From: Alphaproteobacteria bacterium
GTDB taxonomy: Bacteria > Myxococcota_A > UBA796 > GCA-2862545
Length of the DNA: 64,000 nucleotides
NCBI GenBank assembly: GCA_020632925.1
Contig: JACKER010000012.1
Location: forward strand, 256,116 to 320,115
Direction of reading: 5' to 3'
Both the position numbers and the translations under genes were made by a program. Positions 9,843-19,307 of the stretch are shown here, in pieces. The notes under the pieces were generated by a model, which did no database searches, was not told where the DNA came from, and saw only the letters and a program-made list of their open reading frames with translations. Each line of letters starts with the position of its first letter. Position 1 is the stretch's first letter.

Positions 9843-12800
9843 ATGTGGTGGTCGTGGCTGTGGGTGGCGTGCTTGCGGCGCGACGGCGGGGAGACGATCA
9901 CTGCTCCTGCAGAGCCCCGGTGGGGTGCGCGGAGCTCACCATCGGTGGCGTATGAGGAAGGTCGGGTGCGGGTGCGGAGCCCGTGGCCCGGCGGCCTCGA
10001 CCTCGGGTTCTCGCTCCTGGGCCACCCGCCCGTGGCCCCGAGCAGGGACGGACGTCGGACGGTCTACGTACGGGACGGTGTGACCGAGTGGTGGGAAATG
10101 GTTCCCGGTGGACTGGAGCAGGGGTTCGAGGTGGCCCATCCGCCGCGCGGGGAGTTGGTGCTGGAGGTAGCGCTCGAGGGAGCGGCGGCGGAGGTGGACG
10201 CGGACGGCCACGGAGCGACGCTGCGCCTCACAGCGGGGCCGGTGTTCCGGTATGACGGGCTGGCGGCCTGGGACGAGGTGGGTGCCGATCTGCCGGCGCG
10301 CATGGAGGCGGCGCCGTGGGGCGTGCGCCTGGTGGTCGACGCGTCCGACGCGGTGGGCGCGGTGACGGTGGACCCGATGTTGGCGGTCGTGGCCTGGAGC
10401 GCGGCGTCGGACCAGGCGTCCGCGGGCTTCGGGCACTCGGTGGCGTCTGCAGGGGATGTGAACGGGGACGGATACGACGATGTGGTGGTGGGCGCCTGGC
10501 GCTACGACAACGGCCAGACCGACGAAGGCGGCGCAGCGCTCTATCTGGGCACGGCGGCGGGCTTGTCCACCGCGCCAGCGTGGAGCGCGCAGTCGAACCA
10601 GGCGTCTGCCAACCTGGGACACTCGGTGGCGTCTGCAGGGGACGTGAATGGGGACGGGTACGACGACGTGGTGGTGGGCGCGCACTTCTACGACCACGGC
10701 CAGACCGACGAGGGCGCAGCATTCGTCTATCTGGGGAGTGCCACGGGTCTTTCCGCCGCGGCGGCGTGGAGCGCGGAGTCGGATCAGGCGTTCGCGTACT
10801 TCGGGGGCTCGGTGGCTTCTGCGGGGGACGTGAACGGAGACGGTTACGACGACGTGGTCGTGGGTGCGCGTCAGTACTGGAACGGCAACGGCCAGACATG
10901 GGAGGGCGGAGCCTTCCTGTACCTGGGGAGCGGCGTCGGGCTGTCCGCCACGTCCGCGTGGACCGCCGAGTCGAGCCAGGCGTTCGCGTACTTCGGTTCG
11001 TCCGTGGCGTCTGCAGGGGACGTGAACGGGGACGGATATGATGACGTCATCGTGGGTGCCGACTCCTTCGACGACGGCGAAGTCGATGAAGGAGCAGCGT
11101 TCCTGTACCTGGGCAGCGCCTCCGGCCTGTCCGCGACGCCGGCGTGGAGCGCGGAATCGGACCAGGCGTCGGCGCACTTCGGTTCGTCCGTGGCGTCTGC
11201 AGGGGACGTGAACGGGGACGGGTACGACGACGTCATCGTGGGTGCGCATGGCTTCGACAATGGCCACATCGACGAGGGCGCGGCGTTCGTCTACCTCGGG
11301 AGTGCCATGGGGCTGTCCGCCACACCGGCCTGGTCTGCGGAATCGGATCAGGCCTCGGCGGGGTTCGGGCTGTCGGTGGCATCGGCGGGGGACGTGAACG
11401 GGGACGGGTATGCCGACGTGGTCGTGGGAGCGCACGGCTACGACAACGGGCATACGGACGAAGGTGCGGTGTTTCTGTACCTGGGGAGTGCCACCGGTCT
11501 GTCCGTCGCACCGGTATGGAACGCCGAGTCAGGTCAGGGGCAGGCGGAGTTCGGGTGGTCGGTGGCGTCTGCCGGGGACGTGAATGGGGACGGGTACGAC
11601 GACTGGGTCGTGGGCGCCGAGGACTACGACGACCGTTGGACCGACGAGGGCGCGGCGTTCCTCTACCAGGGGACGTGGCTTCCCGACTCCGATGGGGACG
11701 GGGTGCTCGACGTGGTGGACCTGTGCCCGTCGACACCTGACCCCTCTCAGCTCGACGCCGACGCGGACGGGGTGGGCAACGCGTGCGACGACCCGGTCCT
11801 GGCCGTGGGGACGGTTTCGTCCGGGGTTTCGGTGTCGCTGACGGCGACGGCTGCCCCTGGAGAGGTGGTGGCGTTCGCGGGGGCCGTCGGGAGTGGTGCG
11901 GCGGGGCCGTGTTTGCCGGTGATCGGGGGATTGTGTCTGGATCTGGGACCGACTGCGCGCCCGTTGGGCACGGCGGTGGCCGGTGCTGATGGGGTGGCCA
12001 TGCTGGCGGTGACGGTGCCTGCGGTGGTGATGCCGAACGGCACGTACAGCGTCCAGGCAGCCATCGCGCGCGGGGTCGGAGGTGCGAGCTCGGTGAAGTC
12101 CGCTCCGGTGGTGGTGGACGGCGCGACGATGGACTGGGATGCGGACGGCCTGGTGGACGCGGACGAGCTGGCGTACGGCGCCGACCCCCGCGTCGCGGAC
12201 ACGGATGGAGATGGCCTGCTCGACGGGGACGACCTCCCGCCGCTGTACGACCCACTGAACCCGGACAGCGACGGTGACGGAGTGTTGGACGGGGTGGATG
12301 CGTGTCCCACGGGCAGCGACCTCCTCGACGGGGACGGTGACGGGGTCGCGGACGATTGTGACGTGTGCCCGACGGTGGCGGACCCGAACCAGGCGGATGT
12401 GGACGGGGACGGGCGGGGCGACGCCTGCCCCGTGCTCGTGGGGCCGATGTGGATCACGGATTCGAATCAGACGGATGCACGGTTCGGTTCGTCGGTGGCG
12501 ACGGCCGGGGACGTGAATGCGGACGGGTACGCGGATGTGGTCGTCGGTGCGCCGCACTTCGAAAACGGCGACGCTCGGGAGGGAGCCGCGTTCCTGTACC
12601 TCGGCGGCCCCACGGGCCTGTCCGGATCATGGGCGTGGACCGCGGAATCGAACCAGTCGGGCGCGGCATTCGGGAGTTCGGTGGCGTCGGCGGGAGATGT
12701 GAATGGGGACGGGTACGACGACGTGGTGGTGGGCGCGCCTTACTACAACAACGGCGAGTGGGACGAAGGCGGAGCGTTTCTGTACTCGGGTGGTGCTACG

Positions 12801-13706
12801 GGTCTGTCGGCAACGCCGGATTGGAATGTGGAGTCGAACCAGGACTACGCGTCCTTCGGGCACTCGGTGGCGTCCGCAGGAGACGTGAACGGGGACGGGT
12901 ACGGCGACGTCGTCGTGGGTGCGTACCGCTACGACAACGGCCAGTTCGACGAGGGCGCTGCGGTGCTCTATCTGGGGAGTGCCGTGGGCCTGTCCGCCAC
13001 ACCGGCCTGGAGCGCGGAGTCGAACCAGGTCGACGCGCGTTTCGGGTTCTCCGTCGCATCGGCAGGCGACGTGGACGGGGACGGATACGACGACGTCCTG
13101 GTGGGGGCGGACTACTACACCAACGGCGAATCCCGCGAGGGTGCGGCGTTCCTGTATCTGGGTAGCGCAGCGGGCCTCTCCGCCACCCCGGCCTGGAGCG
13201 CGGAATCGGACCAGGTCGATGCGCGGCTCGGGCTCTCGGTGGCGTCTGCGGGGGACGTGAACGGGGACGGGTATGGGGACGTCGTGGTGGGCACAGCGGG
13301 CTCGGGGGTGTTTCTGTACCTGGGAAGCGCGCTGGGCCTGTCGGCCACGCCGGCGTGGAACGCGCAATCGATCAGCACGTGCCTCGATTGTTCGGTGGCG
13401 TCTGCGGGGGACGTGAACGCGGACGGATACGACGACGTGTTGGCGGGTGAGTCTGGCCACACCAACGGGGAGCCCTACGAGGGGGCGGCGTATCTGTACC
13501 TGGGGAGCGCGATGGGCCTGGCCACCACACCGGCGTGGACGGCGGAGTCGAACCAGACTTACGCGTCCTTCGGGCGTTCCGTGGCGTCCGCAGGCGACAC
13601 GAACGGGGACGGGTACGATGATGTGGTGGTCGGAGCGGACCAGTACGATCATGGCGTGGCATTCGAGGGTGCGGCCTTCCTGTATCTGAGCAACGGGGTC
13701 CCTTGA
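9843..13706 (+). CDS. Giant lipoprotein with two seven-bladed FG-GAP propellers
   Basis: A 1287-residue protein starting MWWSWLWVAC (lipobox Cys 10). After a roughly 170-residue N-terminal domain there are seven repeats of about 60 residues, each with an integrin-alpha/FG-GAP Ca-binding core close to AGDVNGDGYDDVVVGA. Then come a TSP3-type Asp-rich segment (DSDGDGVLD, DADADGVGNACDD), an Ig-like domain (about 120 residues), a second TSP3 segment, and again exactly seven FG-GAP repeats to the end. Seven blades is the number needed for one closed propeller, so two Ca-stabilised propellers joined by a rigid Ca-binding linker are inferred. A paralogue with the same layout lies at 22514. Probably outer-membrane anchored; ligand unknown. 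At DNA level the repeats are about 180 nt and highly alike, so recombination could alter blade number. Confidence 0.85.
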   Translation: MWWSWLWVACLRRDGGETITAPAEPRWGARSSPSVAYEEGRVRVRSPWPGGLDLGFSLLGHPPVAPSRDGRRTVYVRDGVTEWWEMVPGGLEQGFEVAHPPRGELVLEVALEGAAAEVDADGHGATLRLTAGPVFRYDGLAAWDEVGADLPARMEAAPWGVRLVVDASDAVGAVTVDPMLAVVAWSAASDQASAGFGHSVASAGDVNGDGYDDVVVGAWRYDNGQTDEGGAALYLGTAAGLSTAPAWSAQSNQASANLGHSVASAGDVNGDGYDDVVVGAHFYDHGQTDEGAAFVYLGSATGLSAAAAWSAESDQAFAYFGGSVASAGDVNGDGYDDVVVGARQYWNGNGQTWEGGAFLYLGSGVGLSATSAWTAESSQAFAYFGSSVASAGDVNGDGYDDVIVGADSFDDGEVDEGAAFLYLGSASGLSATPAWSAESDQASAHFGSSVASAGDVNGDGYDDVIVGAHGFDNGHIDEGAAFVYLGSAMGLSATPAWSAESDQASAGFGLSVASAGDVNGDGYADVVVGAHGYDNGHTDEGAVFLYLGSATGLSVAPVWNAESGQGQAEFGWSVASAGDVNGDGYDDWVVGAEDYDDRWTDEGAAFLYQGTWLPDSDGDGVLDVVDLCPSTPDPSQLDADADGVGNACDDPVLAVGTVSSGVSVSLTATAAPGEVVAFAGAVGSGAAGPCLPVIGGLCLDLGPTARPLGTAVAGADGVAMLAVTVPAVVMPNGTYSVQAAIARGVGGASSVKSAPVVVDGATMDWDADGLVDADELAYGADPRVADTDGDGLLDGDDLPPLYDPLNPDSDGDGVLDGVDACPTGSDLLDGDGDGVADDCDVCPTVADPNQADVDGDGRGDACPVLVGPMWITDSNQTDARFGSSVATAGDVNADGYADVVVGAPHFENGDAREGAAFLYLGGPTGLSGSWAWTAESNQSGAAFGSSVASAGDVNGDGYDDVVVGAPYYNNGEWDEGGAFLYSGGATGLSATPDWNVESNQDYASFGHSVASAGDVNGDGYGDVVVGAYRYDNGQFDEGAAVLYLGSAVGLSATPAWSAESNQVDARFGFSVASAGDVDGDGYDDVLVGADYYTNGESREGAAFLYLGSAAGLSATPAWSAESDQVDARLGLSVASAGDVNGDGYGDVVVGTAGSGVFLYLGSALGLSATPAWNAQSISTCLDCSVASAGDVNADGYDDVLAGESGHTNGEPYEGAAYLYLGSAMGLATTPAWTAESNQTYASFGRSVASAGDTNGDGYDDVVVGADQYDHGVAFEGAAFLYLSNGVP

Positions 13707-13730
13707 AGAGCAGCCGGGCTACGTACGTTC

Positions 13731-14633
13731 GTGCCGCTGCCGCCCCCCGCCGACGCCTACACCCCGCTCGAGGAGCTGCTCGCGGGCCTCGTGCAGCTGG
13801 CCGAGGAGCACGCCGACGTCGTGACCGTCGAGGAGGTCGGGCAGACGGTCCGCGGACACCCCATCCTCGCGTTCCACGTCGCGCCGACCGGCGACGAGCG
13901 CAGTGACATGCTCGTGTTCGCCGGCATCCACGCCTACGAGTGGATCGGCGTGCAGACGGCGGACCGCTTCCTGCGCGACCTCGTGGTCGCACCGCCCGAG
14001 CACGTGGCGGTCACGGTGATCCCGGCGCTCAACGTCGACGGGCGGCTCGCGTCCGAGGCGGCGGTGCGGCAGGGGCGCTGGCGCGACTACTACCGCGCCA
14101 ACGCGGACGGCGTGGACCTGAACCGCGACTTCCCCGTGAACCACGAGCCCGTCGGGCTGTGGTCGCACGTGCTCCCCGGGTACGCCGCGAGCAGCCCCGA
14201 GCCGCTGTCGCAGCCCGAGTCGCGTGCGCTCGACGCGCTGGCGGACCGGGAGCGCTACGACCGCGCGGTCTCGCTGCACAGCTACGGCGGCTTCCTCTAC
14301 TACCCCTGGACGGGCACCTGGGAGCGTCCCCCCGACTGGCGGACCTTCGCGGAGCTCGGGCGGGCCATGGAGGCGGCGCAGGGCGGGCACGCGTACAAGC
14401 CGCGGCAGCTCTCGCGGTGGGGCTTCTTCTTCCGCGCCCACGGCAGCGAGATCGATCACCTGTACGGGACGTACGGGACCACCGCCTTCCTGATCGAGCT
14501 CACGCGCTCCGGCGTTCGCCCGTGGCACGCGGCCGACCTGCGCACGCCCTTCCGCTGGTACGACCCGGAGGACCCCGATCCGCACGTGGAGCGCGGGGTG
14601 CGGGCGCTCCACGCGCTCGTGCTCGCTCCCTGA
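13731..14633 (+). CDS. M14 zinc carboxypeptidase
   Basis: A 300-residue protein from GTG 13731. All M14 landmarks are visible: zinc ligands HAYE (GIHAYEWIG, about residue 68) and His in SLHSYGG (about 183), substrate-binding NRDFPVN, and the catalytic Glu in FLIELTRSG (about 257). No signal peptide is visible, so it is probably cytoplasmic. It should trim C-terminal residues from peptides or muropeptides; the specificity (A/B type or LD-carboxypeptidase) is not determined. Its TGA is directly followed by the stop of the convergent gene at 14634. Confidence 0.85.
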   Translation: MPLPPPADAYTPLEELLAGLVQLAEEHADVVTVEEVGQTVRGHPILAFHVAPTGDERSDMLVFAGIHAYEWIGVQTADRFLRDLVVAPPEHVAVTVIPALNVDGRLASEAAVRQGRWRDYYRANADGVDLNRDFPVNHEPVGLWSHVLPGYAASSPEPLSQPESRALDALADRERYDRAVSLHSYGGFLYYPWTGTWERPPDWRTFAELGRAMEAAQGGHAYKPRQLSRWGFFFRAHGSEIDHLYGTYGTTAFLIELTRSGVRPWHAADLRTPFRWYDPEDPDPHVERGVRALHALVLAP

Positions 14634-14927
14634 CTACGACCTGGAGATCTGGGCGGCCACGGCCGTGAGGGGCTCGCGCACGTCGGGGTGAGCGACCTCC
14701 AGCAGGTGGGGCAGGGCGGGGAGGGCGGACGCACCCAGCGCGTCGACCGCCGCCACCGCGATCCGATCGCCGCTCGCCAGTCCCGCCGCGATCATGTCGA
14801 GCGCGCGGTCCAGCGCCTCGCCCTCCAGCATCGTCAGCCCGAACAGGTAGGGCCCGTCGCGGACGATGGCCTCCTCGGGCCCGAACGTGGCCTCGCGCCA
14901 GGCGTCGTACTCGGCGGTGGTGGGCAT
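14634..14927 (-). CDS. Small HEAT-like helical protein
   Basis: A 97-residue protein with no signal peptide. The second half (DRIAVAAVDALGASALPALPHLLEVAHPDVRE) looks like one or two HEAT repeats. The ATG at 14927 is preceded by TACGCT and exactly 6 nt, with no Shine-Dalgarno, suggesting a leaderless mRNA. No specific function recognised. Confidence 0.65.
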   Translation of the reverse strand: MPTTAEYDAWREATFGPEEAIVRDGPYLFGLTMLEGEALDRALDMIAAGLASGDRIAVAAVDALGASALPALPHLLEVAHPDVREPLTAVAAQISRS

Positions 14928-14933
14928 GGCGCC

Positions 14934-14939
14934 AGCGTA
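14934..14939 (-). promoter_or_regulatory. Leaderless-type -10 box TACGCT
   Basis: TACGCT on the minus strand followed by GGCGCC (6 nt) and then the ATG of the 97-residue gene. Confidence 0.5.
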
Positions 14940-14966
14940 CAACCGCGGCAGAGGCGCGGTCGAGGG

Positions 14967-14972
14967 TAGAAT
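14967..14972 (+). promoter_or_regulatory. Leaderless-type -10 box TAGAAT
   Basis: TAGAAT followed by CGCGGG (6 nt) and the ATG at 14979. TAG is in frame with the gene, so no upstream start is possible. Confidence 0.55.
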
Positions 14973-14978
14973 CGCGGG

Positions 14979-15584
14979 ATGGACTCGCTGGTGCGCTGGC
15001 TGGGGCAGGGTCGGCTGGGCGAGGTCCACCTCGGGCTGCCCCTCCACGTGTTCTGCGCGATCCACGCCGAGGCGCTGCCGTCGCCGAAGGAGCGGCGGCG
15101 GGCGGTGCTCCTGCTGCACGAAGGGGTGGAGCTCCTGTTCGATCCTCCGCAGGCGGCCCGTGCGACCCGCCTGACCGGCGCCGCCACGGTGCTCGGGCGC
15201 GTGGGTCGCGATCTCGCGGCGGAGGGGATGGCGGACCAGGCCCGCGAGGTGGAGCGCCTCGTCGAGGAGGTCCGTGCGGAGCGCGACCGCCTGCTGGACG
15301 AGCCCGCCCCGCTCGTCCGCTTCTCCTGGCGACCGGGCCGCCCCACGCCTGCGTCGCTCGGGGCCGAAGCCGAGGCGTTGTGGCGCATGGACCACGACGC
15401 AGTCCGAGCCCTGCTCGAACGCGCCGGCACCGCCATCGTCGACGCCGGACCCGCCGCCCTGCGCGCTCGCGGCCCGCACACCGAGGTCGTGGTCACCTTC
15501 GACGACGGCCGCGCCGATCGGCTGTGGATCGCCTGGCCCGAGACCGCCCCCTGGTCTCTCCGCTTCCTGGAGTCTCCCGGCTGA
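14979..15584 (+). CDS. Hypothetical cytoplasmic protein
   Basis: A 201-residue protein, no signal peptide or membrane segment. Residues 70-105 are strongly helical and charged (EVERLVEEVRAERDRLLDE), a likely coiled coil. No family was recognised. The start is firm because an in-frame TAG of the -10 box lies four codons upstream. It is divergent from the HEAT-like gene at 14927, with the two TAnnnT boxes only 27 bp apart. Confidence 0.65.
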   Translation: MDSLVRWLGQGRLGEVHLGLPLHVFCAIHAEALPSPKERRRAVLLLHEGVELLFDPPQAARATRLTGAATVLGRVGRDLAAEGMADQAREVERLVEEVRAERDRLLDEPAPLVRFSWRPGRPTPASLGAEAEALWRMDHDAVRALLERAGTAIVDAGPAALRARGPHTEVVVTFDDGRADRLWIAWPETAPWSLRFLESPG

Positions 15585-15750
15585 CCCTCCGCTCCCGCTC
15601 CCGCTCCCGACACCCCGGCACGCCCTCCCGACCCTGCTCCGTCCGACCGTCCCGGAACGTCCCGACCCGTCACCACCGGCCTCGGGGGGCGATCGCCGAC
15701 CTTGACGTCCCGGTGCGCCGTGCTTACCGACCCCGCGCTCCGGAGGACGC

Positions 15751-16677
15751 ATGATCCAGGTGCGGAACCTGACCCGGTACTACGGGGAGTTCGCCGCGCT
15801 GCAGGAAGTCAGCTTCGACCTGAAGGTGGGCGAGATCGTCGGCCTCCTCGGGCTGAACGGCGCCGGCAAGTCGACGACCCTGAAGATGCTCGCGGGCCTC
15901 ATCGCCCCCAGCGCAGGCACGGTCACCATCGAGGGGAAGCCGCTTCACGAGCACCCCGAGACGCGCGCGAAGATCGGGTACCTCCCCGAGGATCCCCCGC
16001 TCTACGTCGAGATGACCGTCGTGGGCTTCCTGCGGCACATGGGCCGGATGAAGGGCATGAGCGGCAGCGACATCGAGCGCCGCCTCCCCGAGGTGATCAA
16101 GACCTGCGACCTCGCGGGCCGCGAGCACCAGGTCATCGGCACCCTGTCGCACGGGTACCGCAAGCGCGTCGGCATCGCCCAGGCGATCATCCACGACCCC
16201 ATGCTCGTCATCCTCGACGAGCCGATCAGCGGCCTCGATCCCGCGCAGATCGTGGAGATGCGCAAGGTCATCCGGAACCTCGGCAGCAACCACGCGATCA
16301 TCGTCAGCAGCCACATCCTCTCCGAGGTCAGCGCCACCTGCGACCGCATCCTCGTGATCGGGCGCGGGCGCCTGGTCGCGGAGGGCACGGAGTCCGAGCT
16401 CGTCGCCCGCAGCGGCGGCCAGGATCGGCTGGTGGTCACCGTCCGCGGCGCGGCCGAGCCCTTCGAGGCCTGGCTGAAGCAGCAGCCCGAGGTCGCCGCG
16501 GTCCAGCGCAAGCCCGCGGGTCCGGGGCTCGCCGCCGCCCAGATCGATCTGCAGGGCGACGTGCGGGAGGCGCTGCTCCCGCGGATCGCCGCCGCCGGCT
16601 ACGGCCTGCGGCTCGTCGAGGCACCGACCGACGAGCTCGAGGAGATCTTCCTCGGGCTCGCGAAGGGGACCGCATGA
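15751..16677 (+). CDS. ABC transporter ATP-binding protein (GldA-like)
   Basis: A 308-residue ATPase starting at an ATG behind GGAGGACGC. It has Walker A GLNGAGKSTT (about 34-43), the signature LSHGYRKRVGIAQA (about 131-144), Walker B VILDEPISGLD (about 154-164) and the switch His in IVSSHILSEV. The C-terminal extension of about 100 residues is typical of ABC-2 exporters. First gene of a four-gene operon with overlapping starts: ATPase, permease, GldG-like protein, DUF4340 protein. In Bacteroidetes GldA-GldF-GldG serve gliding; in other phyla, as here, the transported substrate is unknown. Confidence 0.9.
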   Translation: MIQVRNLTRYYGEFAALQEVSFDLKVGEIVGLLGLNGAGKSTTLKMLAGLIAPSAGTVTIEGKPLHEHPETRAKIGYLPEDPPLYVEMTVVGFLRHMGRMKGMSGSDIERRLPEVIKTCDLAGREHQVIGTLSHGYRKRVGIAQAIIHDPMLVILDEPISGLDPAQIVEMRKVIRNLGSNHAIIVSSHILSEVSATCDRILVIGRGRLVAEGTESELVARSGGQDRLVVTVRGAAEPFEAWLKQQPEVAAVQRKPAGPGLAAAQIDLQGDVREALLPRIAAAGYGLRLVEAPTDELEEIFLGLAKGTA

Positions 16678-17402
16678 ACGCGCTCGTCATCGCCCGACGC
16701 GACCTCGCGTCGTACCTCCAGGGGTACTCGGCGTACGTCATCATCGCGAGCCTGCTGCTCGTCAACGGGCTGTTCTTCGAGGCCTTCGCGCTCGGGACCG
16801 ACAAGGCGCGGTACTCGCACGAGGTCCTCGAGAACTTCTTCTACCTGGGGTGGGGCTTCGCGGTCGCGACCGCCGTGCTCCTCACGATGCGCTCGCTCGC
16901 CGACGAGCACGCGCTCGGCACCGAGGTCCTGCTGCGCACCTCCATCGTGAGCGACGCGCAGGTCATCGTCGGCAAGTGGCTCGCCGCGATGGGCATGGTC
17001 ACGATCTACTCCGCGCTGACCGTCCACATGCCGCTGCTCATCTTCGTGCACGGCAAGGTCGCCCCGACCCACATCCTCGTGGGGTACATCGGCGTCCTCA
17101 TGGGTGGCGGGGTGGCCGCGGCCATCGGCGTCTTCTGCAGCGCCGTGTTCCGCAACCAGCTCGCCGCCGGCATCATCGGCGGCATCATCAGCATCTACAC
17201 CTCGGTCATGGCCTGGATGCTGTCCGAGGTCGTCGAGCCGCCGTTCTCCGACGTGGTGGCGTACACCGCGATCTTCAACCAGCACTTCGTCCCGTTCATG
17301 GAAGGCCGCGTGACCCTGTCGTCGCTCGTGTTCCATGGGACGATCACCGCCCTGTTCCTGCTCCTGTCGACCCAGGTGCTGAACGGGCGCCGGTGGGAGT
17401 GA
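16674..17402 (+). CDS. ABC-2 type permease (GldF-like)
   Basis: A 242-residue integral membrane protein with about six hydrophobic segments (e.g. AYVIIASLLLVNGLFF, GWGFAVATAVLLTM, LVGYIGVLMGGGVAAAIGVF, ITALFLLLSTQVL). The start overlaps the ATPase stop (ATGA), so the two are translationally coupled. It is the membrane partner of the ATPase at 15751. Length and layout match the GldF/ABC-2 family. Confidence 0.88.
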   Translation: MNALVIARRDLASYLQGYSAYVIIASLLLVNGLFFEAFALGTDKARYSHEVLENFFYLGWGFAVATAVLLTMRSLADEHALGTEVLLRTSIVSDAQVIVGKWLAAMGMVTIYSALTVHMPLLIFVHGKVAPTHILVGYIGVLMGGGVAAAIGVFCSAVFRNQLAAGIIGGIISIYTSVMAWMLSEVVEPPFSDVVAYTAIFNQHFVPFMEGRVTLSSLVFHGTITALFLLLSTQVLNGRRWE

Positions 17403-17405
17403 CCG

Positions 17406-19307
17406 ATGGACTCCGTCGTCGGCAACGTCTTCTTCGGCTTCGTCGGCCTGCTCCTGCTGGTCGTCCAGGGCTTCCTCGTCCGTGACGTGTTCCGCAGCCG
17501 CAGCGGCTCGGGGCTCATCCTCGCGTCGGGCCTGATCGTCCTGTTCATCGGCGAGCGCGTGTTCGGCGAGGGCACCAGCCGCGCCGTGGTCTCGGGCGTG
17601 GGCCTGCTGGTCGCGCTCGGTGCGGTCGGCCTGCGCGCCTGGGCCTGGTCGGCCTCCGAGGGCGCCCGCCGCCAGGGCCACCAGCTCGCGCTGGCCTGGA
17701 GCGGCGTCGTCGTCGGCTCGCTCCTGCTCTACGCGATCACGCTGGAGCCCGTCACCGCGGCCCTCGGGCTGGGTGAGGAGGCGCTCGTGCGCTGGAACGG
17801 CTCCTGGCGGTCGCTGTTCCCCATCTTCACGCTCCTCGGGCTGCTCCCGATCTTCCAGCTCGACCGCCTGCTAGCCGCCCACCCCGTCCTGATGCCCGTC
17901 GGGGCCGCCCGCGCCGCCCAGATCCAGGGCGTGACCGCAGCCCTCGCCATCGCGCTCGTCTTCCCGGTGAACTACCTCGCGAAGCAGCACGACGACGAGT
18001 GGAACGTGGCCTACTTCAAGACCACGCGCCCGGGCGAGGCCACCGTCTCCATCGTCCAGACGGCGTCCGAGCCGGTCGAGGCCGTGCTCTTCTTCCCGCC
18101 GGGCAACGACGTGGGACGCGAGGTCGAGGCGTACTTCGACGCGCTCAAGCGCGAGGGCGACGGCCGCCTCTCGGTCACCCGCATCGACCAGGCGCTCGAC
18201 CCGGTCCGCGCCGAGGCGCTCAAGGTCCGCGAGAACGGCCAGATCGTGCTCGTCCAGGGCGAGGTCAACCAGAAGTTCCGCATCGACACCGACATCGACA
18301 AGGCGCGGCGCGACCTGCGCAAGCTCGACGGCCTGGTGCAGAAGCAGCTGCTCAAGCTGACCCGCGGCCAGAACACGGTCTACTTCCTGGCCGGCCACGG
18401 CGAGGCCAACTGGCGCGAGAACGAGGACGACCTCCGCAAGGTCAACCTGTACAAGAAGGAGATCCTCGAGGCCCAGAACTACAAGGTGAAGACCTGGGGC
18501 GTGGCCGACGGCTCCACCAGCCACATGCCGGACGACGCCGACACCATCGTGATCGCCGCGCCGACCGAGCCGCTGCTGCCCGAGGAGGTCCAGAGCCTCG
18601 AGAAGTTCTGGGACGAGGGCGGGTCGCTGCTGATCCTGCTCGATCCCAAGGGCGCGCCGATGACCGAGCTGCTCGCGCACATCGGCGTCGAGCAGGGCAC
18701 GGCGCCCCTCGCGCACGCCCAGGCGCACGCGGACTTCTACCATGGCCTGAAGGACCGCTACTTCCTCGCGACCAACAAGTACGGCTCGCACGCCTCGGTC
18801 AAGACGCTCTCCCGCAACAGCCAGGTCGCCCACATGGTGTTCCCCGGCGTCGTGAACGTGAAGAAGGCCGAGAACGCCTCCGCCAAGGTCACGACGCTGA
18901 TCCGCACGATGCCGATGGCCTGGCAGGACGCGGACGGCGACTACGAGCGCGGCCCCGACGAGGCGCAGAACGTGTACGACCTCGCGGTGGCGGTCGAGCA
19001 GGACCACAAGGACGCGGACGGCCAGCCGACCAAGGAGTCGCGCGCCATCGTCGTCGGCTCGGTCTCCTGGCTCTCGGACGACCTCCTCAAGGCGCTCCGG
19101 GCCAACGCGCAGTTCTCGTACGACGGCATCCGCTGGCTGACCCGCAACGACGACATCAGCGGCGCGGTCGAGTCCGAGGAGGACGTGCAGGTGGTCCACA
19201 CCCGCAACGAGGACTGGGCCTGGTTCCTGCTCGCCATCTTCGCCATGCCGGCCTCCGTGCTGGGCATCGGCGCCATCTTCATCCGCACCCGCAGGAGGAC
19301 CTCGTGA
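17406..19307 (+). CDS. GldG-like ABC-associated membrane protein
   Basis: A 633-residue protein. Four or five N-terminal membrane segments occupy residues 1-190, followed by a large extracytoplasmic domain (about 200-595) of the GldG/DUF4350 type. Visible there are TVYFLAGHGEANW, DDADTIVIAAPTEPLLPEEV and GGSLLILLDPKG, a Rossmann-like fold related to glutamine-amidotransferase-like domains. One C-terminal membrane helix follows (WAWFLLAIFAMPASVLGIGAIF). It begins 3 nt after the permease stop and overlaps the next gene (GTGA). It probably forms part of the exporter complex. Confidence 0.85.
   Translation: MDSVVGNVFFGFVGLLLLVVQGFLVRDVFRSRSGSGLILASGLIVLFIGERVFGEGTSRAVVSGVGLLVALGAVGLRAWAWSASEGARRQGHQLALAWSGVVVGSLLLYAITLEPVTAALGLGEEALVRWNGSWRSLFPIFTLLGLLPIFQLDRLLAAHPVLMPVGAARAAQIQGVTAALAIALVFPVNYLAKQHDDEWNVAYFKTTRPGEATVSIVQTASEPVEAVLFFPPGNDVGREVEAYFDALKREGDGRLSVTRIDQALDPVRAEALKVRENGQIVLVQGEVNQKFRIDTDIDKARRDLRKLDGLVQKQLLKLTRGQNTVYFLAGHGEANWRENEDDLRKVNLYKKEILEAQNYKVKTWGVADGSTSHMPDDADTIVIAAPTEPLLPEEVQSLEKFWDEGGSLLILLDPKGAPMTELLAHIGVEQGTAPLAHAQAHADFYHGLKDRYFLATNKYGSHASVKTLSRNSQVAHMVFPGVVNVKKAENASAKVTTLIRTMPMAWQDADGDYERGPDEAQNVYDLAVAVEQDHKDADGQPTKESRAIVVGSVSWLSDDLLKALRANAQFSYDGIRWLTRNDDISGAVESEEDVQVVHTRNEDWAWFLLAIFAMPASVLGIGAIFIRTRRRTS

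Noticed and set aside
10380..13690. Regularly spaced repeats of about 180 nt, possible CRISPR
   Set aside because: The repeats are in frame and encode FG-GAP blades; spacing and repeat size do not fit CRISPR.
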